39,334 bases of DNA from Pirellulales bacterium (GTDB taxonomy: Bacteria > Planctomycetota > Planctomycetia > Pirellulales > DATAWG01). The notes beneath the pieces are model-generated. The model did not search any database. It saw nothing but the letters and a program-made list of their open reading frames with translations, and was not told the DNA's origin. Every line of letters starts with the position of its first letter. Positions within the stretch are counted from its first letter, which is position 1. This document shows positions 16,601 through 21,845 of the stretch, in pieces. The position numbers were made by a program, and so were the translations under genes. The DNA is taken from contig DASZFO010000142.1 in the NCBI GenBank assembly GCA_035939775.1, forward strand, positions 1 through 39,334, written 5' to 3'.

Positions 16601-18285
16601 AGTCGACCCTTACCAAAGCGCGGTTTCAAGGAGCGATCATTTCAGGTGCCAGCTTCAGCGGCGCTACCGGCTTCACTGCCGGGCAGCTTTACAGCACCGC
16701 GAGCTACATGCGCCACGAACTCGCAGGAATCGGACTTGGAGCCGACGACCTAACGGGTTGGAACTTTGCCAACGCGGATCTCAGCCGAGCGTATTTTGTC
16801 AATTCGATCCTCACCAGCGCAAACTTCGCCAATGCGGACCTAGCCGACGCCTTATTTGCAGATCCTTTTTTATCTGGCTTTTATCCGGCTGTTGCAGTCA
16901 ACGGCGACTTCACCAATGCCAATCTGGCCGGCGCCCATCTAGACGAGGCGATACTTACTCACGCCAACTTCCGAAACGCGAATCTCACGAATGCTGGCCT
17001 CTCCCAAGCGAACCTGACTCGCGCAAATCTGTCCGACGCCAATCTCACCAGCGCCGATTTGCGTCTCTCAACGCTGACGCACGCCAATCTGGCCAACACC
17101 GACTTTACCCGCGCCGATCTCCGTGGGGCGAGCGGATGGTCGCCGGTCGCTTCGACCATCCTACGCAATACGATTCGGCCCGACGGATCGGTTCACGGCC
17201 TGGCATTGTTGGCAGGGGAAAAACTGGTTATCCGAAACAATCCGACCTCCGTCACCGTTCGCGATAGCGCGAGATTCGACGCGGGCTCAACGCTGCGGTT
17301 CTTGCTTGATTCCAATTGGACCTCGCCGATCGGGTTTGCTCCCAAGGTCCATCCCGCGCTCGGCGGCACGCTCGGCTTGGAGATCGCCGCAGACGCGTAT
17401 CCACCGAACCTCGTGGGCGACACATTTCAATTGTTCAACTGGAATGGCCCGCTGCCGGCGAACGATCGGTTCTCGAAAGTCACGACCGCCGCGGGGCTGA
17501 TTTGGAACTTGTCGAATCTGTACACCACGGGAAGCGTTACGATAACGGCCGTCAGCGGCACGTCCAATTCGGCATCGTCGAACTCGAGCACCGGGGCGAT
17601 GAATCTCAATGGCGGTTCGACGGCTGCCTCGCTGACGAACACCACGCCCGCGACCGGCAGCTCGACCATCGTCAACGGCGGAACGCTTAGGTTGAATGTG
17701 TCGACCGGCGCATCCACGATCGGCAGCGGCGTGACGGCGAATGTCGGCTCGACGGGGACTTTGGAATTCGCCGGTTCGGTTGCGGCGCTTTCGTCGGGAG
17801 CCAGCGGCACGATCAACATCGCGCAAGCCGGCGGAAGCACGCTCAATTTGAGCGGGAGGAATCAGCAATCCGGCAACGTCGCCGGCACCGGCGTTGCCGC
17901 GATTAACTCTGGCGCGGTGCTGACGGCCAATCATATCATTCAGCGGTCGCTGGTGGTCGGTGGGACGGCGTCCAGCTCCGTCGTGACGGTTGACTCTTCC
18001 GGCTCGGCTGTGAGCGATGCGACTGCCGGTTCCAGTGGGCTCGTCTTGGCCAGTTCGCTGGCATTGAGCCAGCCGTTCATCACCGACAGTTCGGGGGCGG
18101 CGCTCGGCGGAATCAATGGATTGGAGCCGAATTCATCCGCGTCGAGGGCGTCACTTTCGCTCGGAGTTCTGTCCGGGGGCGATCAGATTTCCGTGCCGGA
18201 GCCCTCAACGCTGATCTTGGCGGCCCTCGGACTGGGTGTCGCGGCGATAACGATCCGGCGGCGAACGAGATTTATTGGTCACTGA
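10642..18285 (+). CDS. Giant secreted pentapeptide-repeat protein with PEP-CTERM anchor
   Basis: A single uninterrupted 2547-codon ORF. A long Pro/Ser-rich n-region leads to a hydrophobic stretch (ACIALFATAFYTGTARAQ), with cleavage expected near residue 77; a second ATG at 10699 is an alternative start. Residues of about 120-1670 and 1820-2163 are pentapeptide repeats (consensus A-N/D-L-T/S-N/S/G), expected to form right-handed quadrilateral beta-helices. Within them a module reading ASQLYSTASYxxGDLxGIGL, then DLTGWNFANQNL, recurs 15 times. Two homologous non-repeat domains (about 1679-1817 and 2166-2305) follow the two helices. A Ser/Gly/Thr-rich beta-helix-like region comes next, then VPEPSTLILAALGLGVAA with a basic tail: a PEP-CTERM signal for exosortase. 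This is probably a long surface or biofilm-matrix rod; no enzymatic motif is seen. Confidence 0.93.
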   Translation: MTDLPNSNSRSPPPLESPSMKSHPCPARSDSATPAAPPAATTSAPTAIRWPSLAALRRAAVACIALFATAFYTGTARAQIYYNSASPNSGEVIPGTEGITPGPGVDLSGWNTPGHQLEFASFGGYDYNSPLSLIGASFLNSDLNGAIYYNADLSNADFSNANLTNASFRSSPPGYTPITWLTNANFSGAIVAGVNFTNATYAGFTANQLYSTASFVGGNLTGIELGGSDLTGWNFANQTLTSANLSSSALTNANFANAKLANANLADSALTNANFTGAVIKGADFSGRYFFYPYGGTDFTAGQLYSTASYVNGDLSGIHLVGNDLTGWNFANQNLTSADFSGSNLSGADFSNANLTNASFYSANVYFVRVTQLADVSFNGAIVKGANFGFNGLLTASQLYSTASYTMGDLSGIGLANSDLTGWNFTNQNLTSANFSGSTLANTIFINANLTNASFGVGNGYGATVANLTSADFTNANLTNANLAYANLTSANLGNANLTNAVMTGSTLSNANFSGAIVKGADFGSSAYAAIGARLSASQLYSTASYVSGDLTGIGLENNDLTGWSFSHQNLTSANLSSSTLTNGDFTNAILTSANLSISTLANVNFTNANLTNANLTGAILTGAMLGGAIVKGADFGGGYLYAPDGAGGISASQLYSTASYVDGDLAGIGLENNDLTGWNLGNQDLTGANFGSAVLTNVSFANSNLTNANLSGTPLSNADFAGAVVKGANFGSYFVSFYNGPLQRRGGLSASQLYSTASYATGDLAGIHLTNDDLTGWNLANTNLTGADLTSTVLANADLSNANLTNASLVSSDLTNATFTGAVIKGANFGSLGLYGFGGPATISAAQFYSTASYANGDLGAIVLTYHDLSGWNFANQNLTGASFTGSNLTNANLTNANLTNASFASNAGYFFGNATILTNANFSNANLTNANFTQTALTNVNLSNANLTSANLDHAVLTGATLTNANFTGAVITAANFDGANDFTASQLYTTASYASGDLTGVGLAGIDLTGANLASFKLAHADLSGATLTNVDFTNADLTGANMASASLANASLAGASLSHSALDNANLAGANIGNANLDTSTLTNANLANANLTNANLASSTLTNANLANSNLSGANLHDANLTNSTLTNANLNGATVDGAQFGGASGFGASQLYMTASYAKVNLSGIGLQGIDLSGGSFANMNFANANLSGANLSTADLTNANLGNMSATNAIFTGANLANAMFSVKQTGTYWNGYGSQTYTYYTGSKLTSAQFTSANLTGAHVDHSSLANADFTNANLTNANFVSSDLTNATFAGAIIKGADFGSSTGGNGLGNLGGGTITIVGTLGNGGTIGYGGGGTTGGNTPLMAAQLYSTASYANGDLEGIGLENLDLSGWHLAGQNLTSANLSGANLTNADLTSANLAAANLGNTNFTGAIVKGADLGGAKGSVGSGGIIFAGGPSITSAQLYSTASYANHDLTGIGLENLYIGGWDLSGQNLTGANFASSSSQYYGANFSGANLTTASFRNADLSNSNFSNANLTGANLVAANLANATLSGAVVTGADFGGAGAGGAVVPHIVIANRPDTINVGGGGGPSSLIASQLYSTASYANKDLAGIGLENLYLPGWDFSNQNLSGANLNSSTIYNSNFSGANLSGANLSGSSFSSAILTAANFAFANLTNADFTGADLRGATGWSPAVATITQNTIRPDGSIHGLALGPYEQLVVRNNPLAIKVSTSATFDTNSTLQFLLEPNWTSPIGFASGLTPSLGGTLDVEIANGVDPKTLLGDTFQLFNWNGTLPANDRFSSIVTEGGVNWDLSKLYSNGTVSIVPPGYPGANLTGADLSYSDLTGYDFTKTNLTNADLTDSTLANANFTKAIIKGAKLVYTTPGGFSASQLYSTASYASRHLEGILFAGNDLTGWNFANQNLTNASFISSTLTRVNFKGAIIKGAHFEYANLTASQLYSTASYKEGNLQGLDLVFDDLTRWNFTNQNLSGAVFAESTLTKARFQGAIISGASFSGATGFTAGQLYSTASYMRHELAGIGLGADDLTGWNFANADLSRAYFVNSILTSANFANADLADALFADPFLSGFYPAVAVNGDFTNANLAGAHLDEAILTHANFRNANLTNAGLSQANLTRANLSDANLTSADLRLSTLTHANLANTDFTRADLRGASGWSPVASTILRNTIRPDGSVHGLALLAGEKLVIRNNPTSVTVRDSARFDAGSTLRFLLDSNWTSPIGFAPKVHPALGGTLGLEIAADAYPPNLVGDTFQLFNWNGPLPANDRFSKVTTAAGLIWNLSNLYTTGSVTITAVSGTSNSASSNSSTGAMNLNGGSTAASLTNTTPATGSSTIVNGGTLRLNVSTGASTIGSGVTANVGSTGTLEFAGSVAALSSGASGTINIAQAGGSTLNLSGRNQQSGNVAGTGVAAINSGAVLTANHIIQRSLVVGGTASSSVVTVDSSGSAVSDATAGSSGLVLASSLALSQPFITDSSGAALGGINGLEPNSSASRASLSLGVLSGGDQISVPEPSTLILAALGLGVAAITIRRRTRFIGH
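11248..16795 (+). repeat. Fifteen higher-order QLYSTASY modules within the pentapeptide gene
   Basis: The module QLYSTASY..GDL.GI.L..NDLTGWNFANQNL begins near 11260, 11547, 11829, 12253, 12598, 12892, 13177, 13600, 14098, 14698, 14989, 15397, 16279, 16479 and 16678. Most intervals are about 285-295 or 408-424 bases, with shorter (about 200) and longer ones. Between modules are runs of A-N-L-T-N pentapeptides, in places identical at DNA level with a 15-base period (for example near 13310-13350). Modules 8 and 9 are the most diverged. Confidence 0.9.
15676..16091 (+). other. First copy of a duplicated non-repeat domain in the pentapeptide protein
   Basis: Encodes GWSPAVATITQNTIRPDGS, then IHGLALGPYEQLVVRNNPLA, a strand-rich segment (STLQFLLEPNWTSPIGFASG), GDTFQLFNWNG, LPANDRFSSI and WDLSKLYSNGTVSIV. 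Similar beta-rich modules (NTIRPDGS..GL.L...E.L.VRN; GG.L.......GDTF.LF.W.G) occur near the C-terminus of planctomycete PEP-CTERM proteins. It closes the first beta-helix block. Confidence 0.75.
17137..17556 (+). other. Second copy of the duplicated non-repeat domain
   Basis: Encodes GWSPVASTILRNTIRPDGS, then VHGLALLAGEKLVIRNNPTS, RFLLDSNWTSPIGFAPKVHP, GDTFQLFNWNGPLPANDRF and WNLSNLYTTGSVTI. It is highly similar to the copy at 15676-16091, showing an internal duplication of a pentapeptide block plus domain. It is followed by the Ser/Gly-rich region and the sorting signal. Confidence 0.75.
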
Positions 18286-18636
18286 TGAGACGCGGATGGC
18301 ACACGGATCGAGTGACAAGTAGGGCGCACTACGCGTGCCGACGTGCCGAATCGGCCGCGATCACGGATCCGGCATGCAGAGCATGCCCTGCTTCCCGTGT
18401 CGGCTCCGGTTCGCCCTTCGGTCTGAGCCTCAGGGTCGAAGACAAGCGAACCGGCTAACGCGACCGCCTGCAGGCTGCGCTCGACTCTCCCGGAACGGCA
18501 CGGAGACCGTTCCCTACCTGCCCCCGGAACGCCGCAGGCCGTTCCCAACCGCCGCTGGACAGGTTGGCCCTGGGGACGATAGAATCTATATGCAATTGAT
18601 TTGCAAATCGTCGCAGGGTTCGTCTTATGCCGGGAG
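18286..18636. repeat. Repeat-rich intergenic region with several inverted repeats
   Basis: No gene is supported. CCGGTTCGC at 18407-18415 pairs with GCGAACCGG at 18447-18455, with a small CTGAG/CTCAG hairpin between them. GGAACGG at 18492-18498 pairs with CCGTTCC at 18507-18513. GGAACGCCGCAGGCCGTTCC at 18526-18545 is a second version of the same structure. The CCGGTTCGC palindrome recurs at 20865 and 32019. These look like parts of interspersed palindromic families. Confidence 0.6.
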
Positions 18637-18750
18637 AGCCTTTCGGAAAACCGCCTGCGGAGAAGGGGACAGTCCCCTTTTTTTCCGCGACCATCGCGGC
18701 GATAGTGCTCGCCAAAAAAAGGGACAGTCCCCGGCGGTTTTCGCAGTTCG
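18637..18750. repeat. MITE-like palindromic element, copy B (overlaps the start of the metal-binding lipoprotein gene)
   Basis: Ends are GAAAACCGCC (left) and GGCGGTTTTC (right), perfectly inverted. Inside are GGGGACAGTCCCC, a centre ACCATCGCGGCGATAGTG, and a second GGGACAGTCCCC, bordered by T-run and A-run. The GTG in its centre, at 18705, is in frame with the downstream lipoprotein gene. Confidence 0.85.
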
Positions 18751-19763
18751 CATGGGTTAGCTGCCTTGCCGCGTTTGTCGTGGCATGGTTGGGATGCGAT
18801 CACGCGCCGGCGACTCAGTCGGGCAAGCCGGTGATTGCGGTGAGCATTTTTCCGGTGGCCAATCTGGTCGAGCAGTTGACCGACGGTTGGGCCGAGGTGG
18901 CGACATTGTTGCCCGCCAGCGCTTCGCCGCACGACGTTGAAATCACTCCCGATCAGATGCGGCAGGTCGCGCGGGCCGATCTGTTGGTCGTGGTCGGCAT
19001 GGGGCTCGATCCGTGGGCGGAAAAGGCCGCCGAGGCCGCGGATTCCACGCGGATTCAGGTGCTCCGGTTTTCCGATCTGATCGCCGCCAGCGGTACAACG
19101 AGCCCATCCGAAAACCACTTGGGGAGAGGGGGACAGTCCCCTTTTGTTCCCGACCATCTGGCGACGGTGCCCGCTCCACAAAAGGGGACAGTCCCCGCCG
19201 GTTCTCGGGCGGCGAAGGAAGATGCCCGCAATCCACGGCCGCAGAACAACCATCTGTGGCTCGATCCCGTGCTGACGATCAAATTCGTTGAAGCACTATC
19301 GCGGCGGCTCAAAGAGCGATATTCGGAGCACGCGGCGGCAATCCAAGCGGCGGCGGACAAATTGCTTGCGGACTTGCACCAACTCGATCGCGAGTATGCC
19401 GAGCAGCTTGGCGCGGTTCGGAACCGCAAACTCATCACGTTTCACAGCGCCTTCGATCTGATTGCCGACCGATACCATCTGAAGATCCTTGTGCGATTGA
19501 CGGATATCGAGCTGACTCCCGGCGGCGAGGTGACGCCAGACCGAATCCGCGAGGCGCTCGAGGCGATGCAAAAATACAAGCTCAAGGTGCTCTACGCCGA
19601 GACGGAGTTTCCCGATCAAATCATCCAGCGGCTCCACGACGAGACGGGCGTGCAAGTGCTAACGCTCGATCCGCAGGGGAATCCGGCCGTTGACGGCTAT
19701 CGCACCTACCAGGAAATGATGCGCTCCAATTTGAAGACGCTGGTCAAGGGGCAGAGCGAGTGA
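18705..19763 (+). CDS. znuA: Metal (Zn/Mn) ABC transporter substrate-binding lipoprotein, ZnuA/TroA family
   Basis: Cluster A-I metal-binding protein. A signal peptide with KKR n-region, hydrophobic core SCLAAFVVAWLGC and lipobox Cys makes it a lipoprotein. Likely metal ligands are His in SASPHDVEITP, His in NNHLWLDP, His in FHSAFDLIADRYHL and an acidic residue in LYAETEFPDQ. The start is uncertain: a GTG at 18705 gives a normal signal peptide, while the longer frame from ATG 18627 would add 26 residues that are mostly translated repeat. Both lie in or cross repeat copy B. About 35 residues just before NHLWLDP are translated from repeat copy C, in frame, at the place where ZnuA proteins carry a variable, often His-rich loop. 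Repeat copy D follows the stop codon, then the ATPase gene. Confidence 0.92.
   Translation: MLAKKRDSPRRFSQFAWVSCLAAFVVAWLGCDHAPATQSGKPVIAVSIFPVANLVEQLTDGWAEVATLLPASASPHDVEITPDQMRQVARADLLVVVGMGLDPWAEKAAEAADSTRIQVLRFSDLIAASGTTSPSENHLGRGGQSPFVPDHLATVPAPQKGTVPAGSRAAKEDARNPRPQNNHLWLDPVLTIKFVEALSRRLKERYSEHAAAIQAAADKLLADLHQLDREYAEQLGAVRNRKLITFHSAFDLIADRYHLKILVRLTDIELTPGGEVTPDRIREALEAMQKYKLKVLYAETEFPDQIIQRLHDETGVQVLTLDPQGNPAVDGYRTYQEMMRSNLKTLVKGQSE
19101..19213. repeat. MITE-like palindromic element, copy C, inside the znuA-like reading frame
   Basis: Left end AGCCCATCCGAAAACCACTT, then GGGGGACAGTCCCC, a centre CGACCATCTGGCGACGGTG, then GGGGACAGTCCCC and right end GCCGGTTCTCGGG. It is about 113 bp and keeps the reading frame open, encoding a Gly/Pro/Ser-rich segment with QSPFVPD and QKGTVPAG. 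The palindromes are intact although the segment is translated. Confidence 0.85.
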
Positions 19764-19892
19764 GTGCCCGTCACACAACCGCCTGGGAGAAGGGGACAGT
19801 CCCCATTTTTTCTCCGCCGACCATCGCGGCGATCGTGTCCGCGCAAAATGGGGACGGTCCCCGGCGGTTTTGCGAGGGGCAGAGCGAGTGAG
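19747..19892 (+). repeat. MITE-like element copy D with flanking 18-bp direct repeats
   Basis: The element runs about 19765-19874: ACAACCGCC left, GGGGACAGTCCCC, centre CGACCATCGCGGCGATCGTG, GGGGACGGTCCCC, GGCGGTTTT right. AGGGGCAGAGCGAGTGAG occurs exactly at both 19747-19764 and 19875-19892, directly abutting the two ends. The left copy contains the TGA stop of the znuA-like gene. The arrangement is that of a target-site duplication, although 18 bp is unusually long for one. Confidence 0.8.
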
Positions 19893-19900
19893 GACGACAC

Positions 19901-20830
19901 GTGACTAGCCACGATCACGACGACGCGGAATGTGGAACATCTGCCGTGGCAGGTGGAACATCTGCCGTGGCAGGTGGAACATCCGCCGCGGAGGGCTGCC
20001 CGCATGGCAGCCTGGCGGAGCATCGCGCGGGGGCAGACGCGATTTGCGTCGATCACGTGAGTTACCGCTACGATTCGGCTGGTGGCCAGTCGCAGCGGCC
20101 GGCCCTGCGCGACGTGACGCTGCATATCGAGCGCGGGTGCAGCCTCGGGATCATCGGGCCAAACGGCGCCGGCAAGACCACGCTCCTCAAGATCATGCTC
20201 GGGCTGCTGGAAGGTTACTCGGGGAGCGTGCAGGTGATGAGCATGAGCCCCCCCGCCGCGTGCCGCCTGGGAGGAATCATCGGCTACGTGCCGCAGCGGC
20301 ACAGTTCCGAATGGCGGGTTCCCGTGACGGTTCGGCAGGTCGTCCGCATGGGGTTGGTCGGCAAGACGGGCCTGTTCCGCCGGCACTCGCGCGACGATCG
20401 GGCTTATGTCGAGCATCTGCTGGAACGGGTCGGGATCGACCGGCTGGCCGATCGGCCGATTGGCGACCTCTCCGGCGGCCAGCAGCAGCGCTGCTTCATG
20501 GCTCGGGCGCTTGCGGCGAAACCCAAGATCCTGATCCTCGACGAGCCGCTGGTGGGCATCGACGAGGCCGGCCAGCAACAGTTCGCCGAGTTGAGCCACG
20601 ACCTGCACAGGTCGCTCGATCTGACGCTCGTGATCGTCAGCCACGATATTCGGGCGATCGCCACCGGCTGCACCCGCGTCGCTTGCCTGAATCAGACGAT
20701 CCACTATCACGACTCGCCCGCGGGACTGACGGAGGAAGTGCTCCGCGAGGTATTTCAACATGAGATTTCTTGGGCGCTGCGGAGAAAGGAGGGCGAGCGC
20801 GTTGATCGAGGTGACAAGGTGACGGGGTGA
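19901..20830 (+). CDS. znuC: Metal ABC transporter ATP-binding protein, ZnuC/TroB family
   Basis: 309 residues from a GTG. The ABC domain starts near residue 48 (ICVDHVSYRYDSAG). It has Walker A GPNGAGKTTLLK, the Q-loop in VPQRHSSEWRVPVTVRQVV, signature LSGGQQQRCFMARALA, Walker B ILILDEPLVGID and the H-loop His in VIVSHDI. It powers metal import with the adjacent permease and lipoprotein. The first 45 residues are unusual: HDHDDAEC followed by three GTSA-type repeats encoded by a 21-base tandem repeat. His, Asp and Cys there could bind metal, or the real start may lie further in. The C-terminus (GDKVTG) runs into a GGTGACAA tandem repeat and may be extended by it. Confidence 0.94.
   Translation: MTSHDHDDAECGTSAVAGGTSAVAGGTSAAEGCPHGSLAEHRAGADAICVDHVSYRYDSAGGQSQRPALRDVTLHIERGCSLGIIGPNGAGKTTLLKIMLGLLEGYSGSVQVMSMSPPAACRLGGIIGYVPQRHSSEWRVPVTVRQVVRMGLVGKTGLFRRHSRDDRAYVEHLLERVGIDRLADRPIGDLSGGQQQRCFMARALAAKPKILILDEPLVGIDEAGQQQFAELSHDLHRSLDLTLVIVSHDIRAIATGCTRVACLNQTIHYHDSPAGLTEEVLREVFQHEISWALRRKEGERVDRGDKVTG
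19928..19995 (+). repeat. 21-base tandem repeat in the 5' part of the ATPase gene
   Basis: About three copies of GTGGAACATCTGCCGTGGCAG, the last diverged. Each copy contains the near-palindrome CTGCCGTGGCAG. It is followed at 19996-20014 by a hairpin GGCTGCCCGCATGGCAGCC. In frame it gives repeats of GTSAVAG. Confidence 0.8.
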
Positions 20831-20848
20831 AAAGGTGACAAGGTGGCG
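20807..20848 (+). repeat. Degenerate GGTGACAA tandem repeat at the ATPase 3' end
   Basis: GAGGTGACAAGGTGACGGGG then TGAAAAGGTGACAAGGTGGC: an imperfect run of GGTGACAA/GGTGAAAA units overlapping the stop codon of the ATPase gene. This is low-complexity spacer sequence without visible regulatory meaning. Confidence 0.6.
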
Positions 20849-20864
20849 TCGGTCGCCGCGCGCT

Positions 20865-20884
20865 CCGGTTCGCAAGCGAACCGG
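20865..20884. repeat. CCGGTTCGC-AA-GCGAACCGG palindrome
   Basis: A perfect 9-bp inverted repeat with a two-base centre between the ATPase and permease genes. The same motif occurs at 32019-32038 and as separated arms at 18407/18447. Confidence 0.7.
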
Positions 20885-20942
20885 CTTACGATAGTCTTCG
20901 AACTGGCTCCTGCCTCCTTCCGACCTCCGACTTTCTCCTGCC

Positions 20943-21845
20943 ATGCTCGAACGCATCTTCGATCTCTGGCGAATCCATCTATTCCGCGACGCGCTCTTCG
21001 TGGGAATCGCGTTGGGGACGGTCTGCTCGTTGCTTTCGGTGATCGTCGTGACGAAACGAATGGCCTTCATCGGTGAGGGGATCGCCCACGCGGGATTCGG
21101 CGGATTGGGGACCGCGCTCTTCCTCGGCCTGACCGGGGGCGGGATGGGGAGCGGCGGCAGTTGGAAGACCGATCTGGTCGTCCTGGCGTTTTGCCTGGCG
21201 ACGGCATTTGCGATCGGGATGCTCTCTCGCCGCCGGCACGTCGAAGCGGATAGCGCAATCGGGATCTTGTTGGTGGCGGCGATGGCTTGGGGTGTGCTGC
21301 TGACCGATTTGCATCGCAACGTTCAGGGAGACGATTGGTATATCCGGCTGTTCGGCCCGGCGCGGCAACCGATCAATATCGAGTCGCTATTGTTCGGATC
21401 GTTATCGAACGTCGGACCGTACGACGTCTGGCTGGCCCTGGGCGCAGCGGCGGTGGTTCTCGGGCTCTTGGCCGCGTTCTTCAAGGAAATCGTCTTCTAT
21501 GCCTTCGAAGAAACCGTGAGCCAGGTGTTTGGGGTGCGGACCCGATTGATTCATTATCTGATCCTGGCGCTGCTGTCCGTGACGATCGTGCTCACGGTGC
21601 GGCTGGCGGGGATCGTGCTCGTCACGGCACTCCTCGTGATTCCCGGGGCAACCGCGACTCTGCTTAGCCGACGGCTGGCCGGAGTGCTGATTTGGTCGTG
21701 GTGGATCGGAATGATCGGGATCATCGGCGGGCTCGTGTTGAGCCTGGAAGCGGGCAACCTCTCGACCGGCCCTTGCATCGTGGCGGTGCTCTGCGCGCAG
21801 TTTGCGCTCGCGCTGATTGTGCGATCGCCGCTCAATCGGCGGTGA
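20943..21845 (+). CDS. znuB: Metal ABC transporter permease, ZnuB/TroC family (ABC-3)
   Basis: 300 residues with about eight hydrophobic helices, for example LFVGIALGTVCSLLSVIVVT, LVVLAFCLATAFAIGML, YLILALLSVTIVLTVRLAGI and LIWSWWIGMIGIIGGLVLSL. RMAFIGEGIAHAGFGGLG early in the protein is the ABC-3 signature, and IVLVTALLVIPGATATLLSR is the conserved late segment of the family. It forms the membrane channel for the ATPase and lipoprotein encoded upstream. The gap from the ATPase gene is 112 bases and filled with repeats. The 3' end overlaps the convergent zinc-ribbon gene by 14 bases. Confidence 0.94.
   Translation: MLERIFDLWRIHLFRDALFVGIALGTVCSLLSVIVVTKRMAFIGEGIAHAGFGGLGTALFLGLTGGGMGSGGSWKTDLVVLAFCLATAFAIGMLSRRRHVEADSAIGILLVAAMAWGVLLTDLHRNVQGDDWYIRLFGPARQPINIESLLFGSLSNVGPYDVWLALGAAAVVLGLLAAFFKEIVFYAFEETVSQVFGVRTRLIHYLILALLSVTIVLTVRLAGIVLVTALLVIPGATATLLSRRLAGVLIWSWWIGMIGIIGGLVLSLEAGNLSTGPCIVAVLCAQFALALIVRSPLNRR

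Noticed and set aside
11260..16700. CRISPR-like or satellite repeat array
   Set aside because: The regular DNA repeats are in frame and encode the pentapeptide modules. There are no unique spacers between identical direct repeats.
18279..19253. 324-codon minus-strand frame with repeated GDCPLL/KGTVPF peptides
   Set aside because: It is the reverse reading of palindromic elements and of the znuA-like gene. The repeated peptides come from the GGGGACAG palindromes.
19706..21319. 537-codon minus-strand frame opposite the ABC transporter genes
   Set aside because: It is antisense to the well-supported ATPase and permease genes and its translation has no domain signature.
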